A stretch of DNA of 7,387 bases from Methanoregula sp. (GTDB taxonomy: Archaea; Halobacteriota; Methanomicrobia; Methanomicrobiales; Methanospirillaceae). The position numbers and the translations under genes are program-made. Below, in pieces: positions 1-5,273 of the stretch. Location: contig JAQWDG010000086.1 in the NCBI GenBank assembly GCA_028705545.1, positions 1 to 7,387 of the forward strand, written 5' to 3'. Numbering within the stretch: the first letter of the stretch is position 1; each line of letters starts with the position of its first letter. The notes under the pieces are model-generated. The model saw only the letters and a program-made list of their open reading frames with translations. It was not told where the DNA came from and did not search any database.

Positions 1-53
1 GCGGCCTCTCTCACTTTCGCAAGAACCGCTTCCCCGTACCAAGTCAGGATCAT
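1..53 (-). CDS. 5' end of a connector/tail-completion-type gene (partial)
   Basis: An ATG at 51-53 overlaps the minor head protein stop by 4 bases, with GAGGAT about 6 nt upstream. The frame stays open to the left edge and gives M-I-L-T-W-Y-G-E-A-V-L-A-K-V-R-E-A. A short M-I-x-x-W-x-G followed by a basic helix is how many HK97 gp10-like or minor tail-completion proteins begin, and such a gene is expected next in a connector module. Only 17 residues are visible, so the family is a guess while the gene itself is likely. Confidence 0.6.
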   Translation of the reverse strand, partial: MILTWYGEAVLAKVREA

Positions 54-829
54 TTCTTATCCTCAAATGACATTGCCGTAGCGATATTATGGGTGCACAT
101 GGGATGGAAAACTCCTGCATCCCGCGCCTCATCGAGCGTTGGATATCCCGAGGTCTTGCCCGTGAGGCTCACAACTCGACCATCCCAGGCCCGGCAGATA
201 TCGCAAGTGTTTTTTCCAATGCCGCCTATAATCTCCGCCAGGTCGTGGTCATGCTCCAGAAGCCTGTTCTTAGTGCCCTCGATCATAGCTTGCCGGGGAG
301 TGGTCCGAGCGATCATCTCGGCATAGGTCTCCATGTTCCACCGCTTTCCTGCCGCGTCCACGAAGCCGGTTATGCCCCTCTCGGCCATGTCGGACCGGAT
401 CCTTTTGGCCGTCTGCTGCCAGGTCTGGTAGCCTACTACCTGGCCGGTCACATTTTCTAGGGCAATGGAACGATACACATCGTTTACGCGGCGGCCAATG
501 ACCTGGTCAACAATCTCAAAGCGGCCATAGGCGTTTTCTGCAAGAACCGCGACCGCCTGCTGATGGACGGCGTTGAATCCTACACCACCTCCCAAGCCAG
601 TGCTCTTCTGCCCGGCCTCATAAGCCTCCTGGATGGCCTGCGTGGACCAGTCCCTAGCCCCTCCCAGGAGATCTTTGCGGATCTTCCGGACGTTCTTGAG
701 CATCGCTTTGAGCTGGTAGGTAGAATTGCCTTTGAGGAGAGCTTTTGTTACTTCAGCCAGGATTTCTTTTTCGGCCTTGGTGTAGAGTTTGATCAGCTTT
801 TCAGCTTGGGCGTCGGTGACATCGGCCAT
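50..829 (-). CDS. Minor head protein, SPP1 gp7 / Mu gpF (head morphogenesis) family
   Basis: This is 259 aa from the ATG at 829, one base after the stopper stop. The N-terminal half is helical. The conserved region begins near 153 (I-T-G-F-V-D-A-A-G-K-R-W-N-M), then Y-A-E-M-I-A-R-T-T at 169-177, A-M-I-E-G-T-K-N-R-L, and C-D-I-C-R-A-W-D-G-R-V at 209-219. It ends in H-P-M-C-T-H at 242-247. The C-x-x-C plus H-P-x-C-x-H set is the usual signature of this family, probably for zinc. These proteins sit inside the capsid, bind the portal and are ejected with or aid DNA entry. The length is normal and nothing appears broken. Most phages place this gene directly after the portal gene; here it follows the stopper. 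Confidence 0.9.
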   Translation of the reverse strand: MADVTDAQAEKLIKLYTKAEKEILAEVTKALLKGNSTYQLKAMLKNVRKIRKDLLGGARDWSTQAIQEAYEAGQKSTGLGGGVGFNAVHQQAVAVLAENAYGRFEIVDQVIGRRVNDVYRSIALENVTGQVVGYQTWQQTAKRIRSDMAERGITGFVDAAGKRWNMETYAEMIARTTPRQAMIEGTKNRLLEHDHDLAEIIGGIGKNTCDICRAWDGRVVSLTGKTSGYPTLDEARDAGVFHPMCTHNIATAMSFEDKK

Positions 830-830
830 A

Positions 831-1151
831 TCAGGCCCCACCGCTTCGTGATCCGCCCAGGGCCACCGATCTCATAGAGCCATCATAAGCGACGCCCACG
901 AGCCCGAGGACGGGATAGTCTCTGCCATCCTTGGTGAGCACATCCCCCGCCTCTACCGCAGCCTCACACTTGCATATGGCCTGGCATTGTAGCTCATCAC
1001 CCTGGGCAGTCCTGATCACTTTTGCTCCATGAGCCCAGAGAACGGTGATTGTGGAGGTAGAATAGGTATCATCATCACCATCATTACCAGTCTTGTGTTT
1101 CCATGACACGGAAACACCATGCGCGGCCAGATAGGGGCTCAGGAGGCTCAT
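831..1151 (-). CDS. Head-closure (stopper)-like protein
   Basis: This 106-aa protein starts at an ATG overlapping the adaptor stop (ATGA), with AGGAG about 13 nt upstream. A far longer in-frame extension would run inside the adaptor gene and is rejected. The sequence is beta-rich: V-S-V-S-W-K-H near residue 13, an acidic D-G-D-D-D loop, S-T-I-T-V-L-W, then V-E-A-G-D-V-L-T-K-D-G-R-D-Y-P-V-L-G-L. The last segment, with G-D and G-R-D-Y-x-V, is what is seen in SPP1 gp16-type stoppers and related connector proteins that plug the head and receive the tail. Three cysteines cluster at 56, 60 and 62. Its place between the adaptor and a minor head protein supports the call. Confidence 0.65.
   Translation of the reverse strand: MSLLSPYLAAHGVSVSWKHKTGNDGDDDTYSTSTITVLWAHGAKVIRTAQGDELQCQAICKCEAAVEAGDVLTKDGRDYPVLGLVGVAYDGSMRSVALGGSRSGGA
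836..842 (-). promoter_or_regulatory. Ribosome site deciding the minor head protein start
   Basis: GGTGGGG lies 6 nt before the ATG at 827-829. The GTG at 839-841, which would give four more residues, lies inside this site, so the ATG is favoured. The site is a weak match to GGAGGTGAT. Confidence 0.45.
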
Positions 1152-1675
1152 CGGATGGGCACGCTCCTGGCGATGTACTTTGACAGCATCCGATAGGATG
1201 AAGAGCTTTTCAGGCCCATTTGGGAGGCGCCGCCGGATCCTGGGCGGAAGGTCTCGGATATTATGCCAGGAATTTGGTAACTTGCCACTCCCGCCTCCTG
1301 GAGAGCTGCCCGGCTGGTGCCACCGGCGGACTGTTCCGCATAGATGGCTATTGCCTCCTCCATGCAGGCTCTCTTGATGTCGGTGGGCACTATGGCTAGG
1401 CTGGTGCTGCTGTTCCAGTCGCAAGTGATCCCGTCTATGATCCGGGGAAAGGCGCGCGGCTGGTCTGGTATCCCAGCCACTATGTCAATATCGTACTTGG
1501 TGCCCCTCAGCGGCAGGGCATCTATCCGCCGTGTGGCCTCCTGGCAATACCATTCCTGGGAGGCGGCAGCAAGGGCTTTCAGAGCCACAGCAGCCGCCCG
1601 AGGGTCCGCGCCTATCAGGGCCTCGAGCTCGGCATCCGTCTCTATGTAGCTGTCAGAAAAAGGTGTATCTGCCAT
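1148..1675 (-). CDS. Head-tail adaptor (connector) protein, gp6/gp15/DnaT-like
   Basis: This 175-aa protein starts at an ATG with GAGG upstream, 6 bases after the preceding stop. The adaptor signature is visible: a helix with W-Y-C-Q-E-A-T-R-R-I-D at about 42-52, then L-R-G-T-K-Y-D, then P-R-A-F-P-R at 73-78, then V-P-T-D-I-K-R-A-C-M-E-E-A at 96-108. In this family the helices form a ring under the portal to which the head-closure protein binds. The C-terminal part (about 120-175) is Ser/Gly-rich and ends in a short helix (Y-R-M-L-S-K-Y-I). The next gene, a likely head-closure protein, overlaps by 4 bases, as expected for the connector pair. Confidence 0.75.
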   Translation of the reverse strand: MADTPFSDSYIETDAELEALIGADPRAAAVALKALAAASQEWYCQEATRRIDALPLRGTKYDIDIVAGIPDQPRAFPRIIDGITCDWNSSTSLAIVPTDIKRACMEEAIAIYAEQSAGGTSRAALQEAGVASYQIPGIISETFRPGSGGASQMGLKSSSSYRMLSKYIARSVPIR

Positions 1676-1681
1676 AGAACC

Positions 1682-1891
1682 TCAGAACAACCCGATTGCA
1701 GCGAACGCTAGCCCTGCCAGAGTCACCACTACGGCAGAAACGATGTATACAGCCATCCTGAACCCCTCCAGCCCGCCGATTCGCTTTTCGTGGTCGCAGA
1801 GCTGGTCGCAGTGCGCGTTTATCTTGGACATGATGGCCTCGGTTCGCTCATCTATCCGGGCCACCATCGTTTCGACGGTATCGGCTGGCAT
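1682..1891 (-). CDS. Small coiled-coil membrane protein, XhlA-like
   Basis: This is 69 aa from the ATG at 1889-1891; a TTG two codons upstream is the alternative start, and the ribosome site is weak for either. Residues about 5-42 are an amphipathic helix with the spacing V-A-R-I-D-E-R-T...H-E-K-R-I-G-G-L-E. A single membrane span follows at about 46-68, reaching the C-terminus. This order (coiled coil with R-I-x-x-L-E, then one terminal span) is that of XhlA-type haemolysin/holin partners, known in phages such as PBSX beside a holin. Here it lies 17 bases after the two-span protein, which supports a paired membrane or lysis function. The family match is by architecture only. Confidence 0.65.
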   Translation of the reverse strand: MPADTVETMVARIDERTEAIMSKINAHCDQLCDHEKRIGGLEGFRMAVYIVSAVVVTLAGLAFAAIGLF

Positions 1892-1908
1892 GATCAATCC
1901 AGCCTAGA

Positions 1909-2103
1909 CTACTTCCAGCCGCTCAGGGCCTCGTCGGTGTACTTCCGCAAGACTGCGAACAGAGCCCCCAGTATGACCATTACCGCGCCAATGAACTCAG
2001 CAGACGGCACGAATTCTCCACCCTGCAGGATCGTCACTATACCAAGCAAGACGACCGCGAGAGCTGCTTTAACCGTCTTGCTGTCGGCCACTCCCTTTGT
2101 CAT
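1909..2103 (-). CDS. Small two-span membrane protein, holin candidate
   Basis: This 64-aa protein shares one base with the upstream stop (TGATG) and has a perfect GGAGGT site. There are two hydrophobic helices, about 11-28 (V-K-A-A-L-A-V-V-L-L-G-I-V-T-I-L) and 36-53 (A-E-F-I-G-A-V-M-V-I-L-G-A-L-F-A-V-L), separated by a short G-G-E-F-V-P turn. A charged C-terminus (R-K-Y-T-D-E) follows. Size, two spans and a charged tail fit class II holins, which make holes in the cell membrane to start lysis. No endolysin is seen in the window, so the role is inferred from topology and from the adjacent second small membrane protein. Confidence 0.7.
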   Translation of the reverse strand: MTKGVADSKTVKAALAVVLLGIVTILQGGEFVPSAEFIGAVMVILGALFAVLRKYTDEALSGWK

Positions 2104-2468
2104 CAGTTACCTCCTGGGAAGGTCTTGATGGCAGCCTGGTCCTTGGATAGCCTCATGAATCCGGCTGTATTGAGCGTGACCTTTGCGCTATCGCTCATGC
2201 CCTTGATGGCATTCCCGAGGACAAACAGGTTCTTGTCTACCTCTTCCACGATCTCATCCAGGGACTTGACAATATCATTGTCATCGTCTGGCAGGTAACC
2301 GGCCTGGATGTCGGTGGACTGGAGCTTATCGATCATGGTCTGGAGCTCCGCGATCTCTTCTCGGAGGTAGTCCATCATTCTGCTGTTCTTCTCGACGAAG
2401 GAATTGTATCCCCCGGCTATAACTAACGATGCTAGCTTAGCATCCGTGTTGACCCTTTCGTCTGCCAT
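2103..2468 (-). CDS. Hypothetical 121-aa helical protein
   Basis: This starts at an ATG that shares one base with the preceding stop (TAATG), with AAGGAGATG upstream. The product is almost entirely helical. Residues about 30-51 (M-M-D-Y-L-R-E-E-I-A-E-L-Q-T-M-I-D-K-L) have clear heptad spacing and probably form a coiled coil. An acidic linker (L-P-D-D-D-N-D) follows, then a second helix around 67-92. There is no cysteine or membrane span. It lies directly upstream of two small membrane proteins and could be a virion or lysis-associated accessory protein, but nothing in the sequence assigns a function. Confidence 0.7.
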   Translation of the reverse strand: MADERVNTDAKLASLVIAGGYNSFVEKNSRMMDYLREEIAELQTMIDKLQSTDIQAGYLPDDDNDIVKSLDEIVEEVDKNLFVLGNAIKGMSDSAKVTLNTAGFMRLSKDQAAIKTFPGGN

Positions 2469-2809
2469 TATCTTTCATCTCCTTGTGCAGGGAACTTCCC
2501 CAGGCTCCCGACTGCCTGATCTTTCTCGCTGTTCCAGCCCAAGACCGCTATCTTCTGCTTACACATACGGTCCCAGACCGGCACTGGGTTGTAGCCGAAG
2601 CGTTTCTCCCATTGTTTCTCTGTCCACTGCTGACCGGCCCCATCGATATAAACGATAGTACCATCGGGATATCGCAGCTTGCCGTTGGGAATCCTCTTCA
2701 GCTCCTCCGGAGTCTTACAGAAGCTTGCAAACTCCTCGTCGGTAAGCCCCTCACCCGGCAGGCAGCAAGCCTCTTCCTTCTTTGGGGCCTTCTTAAATTG
2801 GTGTACCAT
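2468..2809 (-). CDS. Hypothetical 113-aa protein
   Basis: The start is the ATG at 2809 (M-V-H-Q-F-K-K). The first 13 residues are lysine-rich, followed by a C-C pair at 15-16. Residues about 22-39 form an acidic helix. A compact core of about residues 40-84 reads Y-P-D-G-T-I-V-Y-I-D-G-A-G-Q-Q-W, T-E-K-Q-W-E-K-R-F-G-Y and N-P-V-P-V-W-D-R-M-C. The Y-P-D-G-T beta hairpin and W-x-x-x-x-W aromatic spacing look like a real folded domain. There are four cysteines in all and no membrane segment or signal peptide. It sits in the accessory block between the lipoprotein and a coiled-coil protein. I do not recognise the family. Confidence 0.7.
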   Translation of the reverse strand: MVHQFKKAPKKEEACCLPGEGLTDEEFASFCKTPEELKRIPNGKLRYPDGTIVYIDGAGQQWTEKQWEKRFGYNPVPVWDRMCKQKIAVLGWNSEKDQAVGSLGKFPAQGDER

Positions 2810-2813
2810 AAAA

Positions 2814-2821
2814 ATCACCTC
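2814..2821 (-). promoter_or_regulatory. Ribosome binding site GAGGTGAT overlapping the upstream stop
   Basis: GAGGTGAT ends 4 nt before the ATG at 2807-2809 and overlaps the TGA of the lipoprotein gene. The GTG inside it would give an in-frame start three codons earlier, but it lies within the ribosome site, so the ATG at 2809 is chosen. Confidence 0.75.
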
Positions 2822-3455
2822 AAATGAAAATTACAGTTGTGTCGTCCCAGTCGTCTCCATCGATCCAGGTTGTGTCATTGATCGAATCGATGGTTTCCGT
2901 CTCGTTCGTGGTCTGGTTAATATCGATCACCGGTGTCTGATTTACGGGCGTATTCGCCCACTCTGTGCCGTTCCACACCTCGATTGGGATGTTCTCGAAC
3001 TCCGTGGCCGCGTGGAGGAAGAGCTTTCCTTCGCCCTTCAATCCGCCTATAGGGAATGGCCGGACACTGGAAGCGTATGGCCGGGTTGGATAGGATATGG
3101 CAGACATCTTTCCACTACCAGAGAGATCGATAATGGTGCCATTAGAATCAGCTTCGGCAACGATCTCCCCGGAGAACTTCTTCAATCTGATCGAATAGTC
3201 ACCAGATTGGAAGGAATAGCTCGCAGAGCCATTGGAAATGTTCAGGCCGCTTGACAGTCCGCTGGGGTAGATTTCGGCTCCGTAATCATACCGGCCCTGC
3301 GCGGTCGTCCGGTCGGTCACCTTGTCGCTATCGTGCCAGGCTTCCATGTAGCCTTCGCCTTGGAACGATTCTGAGAGGATGCATGCACCGACAGAAACGA
3401 GCGGCAGAAGGACGATAATGAGCCACCAGATCCTTGGATCAATCTTTTTTGTCAT
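2820..3455 (-). CDS. Predicted lipoprotein / membrane-anchored surface protein rich in N-glycosylation sequons
   Basis: This 211-aa protein starts at an ATG 4 bases after the beta-helix stop, with GAGAGATGA just upstream. The N-terminus is a basic start (M-T-K-K-I-D-P-R), a hydrophobic span at about 9-24 (I-W-W-L-I-I-V-L-L-P-L-V-S-V-G-A) and the only cysteine at position 25. V-G-A-C fits a lipobox, so a lipid-anchored exported protein is likely; a plain signal anchor is the alternative. The exported part is beta-rich and carries eight N-x-S/T sequons (Asn 72, 75, 105, 162, 172, 180, 184, 193). It ends in a Thr/Asn/Asp-rich acidic tail. This composition is typical of archaeal surface proteins. 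Encoded among virion genes, it may modify the host surface or block superinfection, but it could also be a particle protein. No family is recognised. Confidence 0.75.
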   Translation of the reverse strand: MTKKIDPRIWWLIIVLLPLVSVGACILSESFQGEGYMEAWHDSDKVTDRTTAQGRYDYGAEIYPSGLSSGLNISNGSASYSFQSGDYSIRLKKFSGEIVAEADSNGTIIDLSGSGKMSAISYPTRPYASSVRPFPIGGLKGEGKLFLHAATEFENIPIEVWNGTEWANTPVNQTPVIDINQTTNETETIDSINDTTWIDGDDWDDTTVIFI

Positions 3456-3459
3456 GATT

Positions 3460-4626
3460 TCATCTCTCTTCGAAAGTAGAACCGAATTGCAACGCCGTCT
3501 TCTGCCCCGAGCATGAGCATCCTTGCGCTATGATCGTGCTGCTCACGGGATTGGGGTCTTTGGTACAGAAGCACCCCCCAGGCGCGTTGATCTGGCAATT
3601 GTTGACCTCCACATAGGATTCGCCAATTGCATGGACCCCTAAATGGCCTTCCAGCTTGCAATTATACACCTTCAGCCTTGCCGCCTCATAGATGTAAGTG
3701 GCTCCGGGGCCGGAACGGGAATCGTCCTTTGTCTGGTCGGTCTTGAGGATGGAATTCTTCACAACGCCGTTGCCATCCCGGACCACCAGGCCGCGAGACG
3801 TCGGTGATCCGGTGCAATCCATATTTATTTCGCTCAGGGCAAAATCATTGACCTGCCAGCAGGTGATCTGGCTATCGGTTTTGATTCTGGTGGCGGTGAC
3901 GTTGTCGCTGCCTCTCTTCTGCCAATCGTCGTTCCCATTCAGGAACAGTCCAATCCGGCAGTTCCAAGCCTGACAGTCTATTACCTGGCTATTACGGTTG
4001 GTGTCCAGCATGATCCCTTCGGCGGCGCAGTTCCGGGCTACGACATTGCGGACGGTCTCGTTCACCCCCGGTCCGGAGCCGTTGTTCCCCAGGTACATGC
4101 CTGCTCCGTGGGAGTTCTGGAACATCAGATTCTCAAACACACCATTGCTCCTCTGCGATCCCACCAGGAGCAGGGCCTCACCGTCGTATGGTGCTTCGGC
4201 GCTCTGTCGTGCCCTATCTCCCTCGAAGGTGATGCCCCGGATGGAGAAACTGGAATAGCCCAGGTCGAACCCCCTCTTGCCCCTGACTAGCATTAGGGCC
4301 ACATGCCGCCCTTCCCGCCTCTGACCCGGTGCAAGCTGCAGGATCGTCCGGCCGACACCCGCGCCCGTGATGTGCATCCCCTTGTCGATGATCGGGATGC
4401 TGCAGTAGAATAGGTTGCTGCCGTCGGGATCCAGTGGGAAGGCATAAGGCGCTGAGAACACATATCGGCCTTTGCCAATGTTCAAGCTGCCGCCGTTCGG
4501 CACGGCATCGATGGCTGCCTTGAACAAGGCCCTGGCGTTCCCCTTGATCTGGCATGCAGCGATCAGCTTGTCTCCCGCCCAGGCCATTGTCTGAGTGCCC
4601 CACTGAAATATTTCAACGTTTGCCAT
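3460..4626 (-). CDS. Right-handed beta-helix spike protein (pectate-lyase-like fold)
   Basis: This 388-aa protein starts at an ATG with AGGAGG upstream. Residues about 33-100 follow the pectate-lyase-3 style opening: a helix (A-L-F-K-A-A-I-D-A-V), then G-G-S-L-N-I-G-K-G-R-Y-V-F, then M-H-I-T-G-A-G-V-G-R-T-I-L. Residues about 125-380 consist of short repeating rungs of the form I/V-x-N-C-x-A-x-N with Asn and Cys at equivalent places, typical of a parallel beta-helix. In phages this fold forms tailspikes that bind or cut surface polysaccharide. I see no certain catalytic triad, so enzymatic activity is not shown. There are 13 cysteines, including C-x-C pairs at 352/354 and 370/372. There is no signal peptide, which favours a virion protein over a secreted enzyme. 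It follows the lectin fibre, so the two may recognise host surface glycans together. Confidence 0.8.
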   Translation of the reverse strand: MANVEIFQWGTQTMAWAGDKLIAACQIKGNARALFKAAIDAVPNGGSLNIGKGRYVFSAPYAFPLDPDGSNLFYCSIPIIDKGMHITGAGVGRTILQLAPGQRREGRHVALMLVRGKRGFDLGYSSFSIRGITFEGDRARQSAEAPYDGEALLLVGSQRSNGVFENLMFQNSHGAGMYLGNNGSGPGVNETVRNVVARNCAAEGIMLDTNRNSQVIDCQAWNCRIGLFLNGNDDWQKRGSDNVTATRIKTDSQITCWQVNDFALSEINMDCTGSPTSRGLVVRDGNGVVKNSILKTDQTKDDSRSGPGATYIYEAARLKVYNCKLEGHLGVHAIGESYVEVNNCQINAPGGCFCTKDPNPVSSTIIAQGCSCSGQKTALQFGSTFEER

Positions 4627-4744
4627 CGTCCCTCCTGATTACTATTCTTCTTCGCTGTCCATCGGCCACCGACCGGACGAAAAGGACGTCTGCCCGGTCC
4701 CATCCCCGGAACATTTCCCTCCAATCCAGGTCGGTGACCCTCAT
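4613..4744 (-). CDS. Possible 43-aa basic protein filling the gap before the beta-helix gene
   Basis: The ORF starts at an ATG overlapping the stop of the preceding gene by 4 bases, as at other junctions here, and ends 14 bases inside the beta-helix gene. The product begins M-R-V-T-D-L-D-W-R-E-M-F-R-G-W and is rich in Arg and Asp with two Trp, ending R-R-D-D-G-K-R. Its own ribosome site is weak, so translation would depend on coupling to the upstream gene. Its 3' part contains the AGGAGG site of the beta-helix gene. If it is not a gene, this 114-base stretch would be the longest noncoding gap in the window. Confidence 0.5.
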   Translation of the reverse strand: MRVTDLDWREMFRGWDRADVLFVRSVADGQRRRIVIRRDDGKR

Positions 4745-4968
4745 GATTTGCTCTTCTTGGCGGGCTTCTCTTTCTTGGCTTTCTCGGAAGCCACAAGATC
4801 CTCAAGAGACTTGAAATCCGCTTCAAGAGGGACTTTGGCAGCCTCGGATAGAGCGGTGATCTGTTTTCGAAGTGCCGCTATCTGGTCATCGATGCTGATC
4901 TGCCCGGTGACTATCTTGCCAATCGCCAGGTCATTCAGCCGCTTCTGCTGGGCTTCTGATAACGTCAT
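4741..4968 (-). CDS. Small helical Lys-tailed protein, unknown function
   Basis: This 75-aa protein starts at an ATG overlapping the previous stop (ATGA), with AGGAGG about 9 nt upstream. Residues about 5-62 are predicted helical with heptad-like spacing (I-D-D-Q-I-A-A-L-R-K-Q-I-T-A-L), which suggests a coiled coil. The C-terminus is a lysine-rich tail (E-K-A-K-K-E-K-P-A-K-K-S-K-S) of about 14 residues. It could be an oligomerisation or scaffold-like partner of the fibre proteins. I do not recognise a family. Confidence 0.7.
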   Translation of the reverse strand: MTLSEAQQKRLNDLAIGKIVTGQISIDDQIAALRKQITALSEAAKVPLEADFKSLEDLVASEKAKKEKPAKKSKS

Positions 4969-5261
4969 TGGAATCCGGCCTCCTGAGCAGCTAGATCCTG
5001 AGCCAGTTGCAAGATAGCGGCCTGAGCAGCTTCAAGATAGAATTCGACGGCTTCAAGACTCGGCTGTACTTCTGGGGGCAATTCAAAGTCGAATCTATGG
5101 GCATCATAGACATACTCGATTTCAGTGCCGTCTTCAGTTTCCTTTTCTTCCGTCTGTTCATTCCACCTGACCATGAGGTCACGAATGATATATCGGGAGC
5201 CATCGCGTTCGATATTGACGACCCCGTGCCAGAGCTGTTGAATATTAGATTTTTCTTTCAT
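4965..5261 (-). CDS. Small protein downstream of the fibre, unknown function
   Basis: This 98-aa protein has a very strong ribosome site (GAGGAGGTCC, 4 nt before the ATG) and starts 12 bases after the fibre stop. The first half is charged and beta-prone (W-H-G-V-V-N-I-E-R-D-G-S-R-Y-I-I-R-D); an acidic stretch near residues 38-52 follows. The last 35 residues (from about P-S-L-E-A-V-E-F-Y) look like one amphipathic alpha helix rich in Ala, Leu and Gln. It has no cysteine, signal peptide or membrane span. Phages often encode small proteins directly after fibre genes as assembly chaperones or cap proteins, and position suggests such a role here, but no family is recognised. Confidence 0.75.
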   Translation of the reverse strand: MKEKSNIQQLWHGVVNIERDGSRYIIRDLMVRWNEQTEEKETEDGTEIEYVYDAHRFDFELPPEVQPSLEAVEFYLEAAQAAILQLAQDLAAQEAGFQ

Positions 5262-5273
5262 TTTTGGACCTCC

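Noticed and set aside
831..1424. Longer 197-aa version of the stopper-like protein
   Set aside because: The extra 91 residues would lie entirely inside the adaptor gene in another frame and are His/Arg-rich shadow sequence; the ATG at 1151 has the ATGA coupling.
2679..3254. Plus-strand open frame of 191 aa
   Set aside because: It is antisense to the lipoprotein and the 113-aa gene; those have overlapping operon junctions and coherent protein features, and this one does not.
4563..4826. Minus-strand 87-aa frame rich in Arg, Lys and Pro
   Set aside because: It overlaps the 75-aa gene and the beta-helix gene in another frame and has a low-complexity basic composition typical of a shadow; the 43-aa frame at 4613-4744 explains the gap better.
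5027..5065. Repeated GCTTCAAGA-like words in the gene after the fibre
   Set aside because: They are short and fall in an Ala/Glu/Leu-rich helix where similar codons recur by chance.
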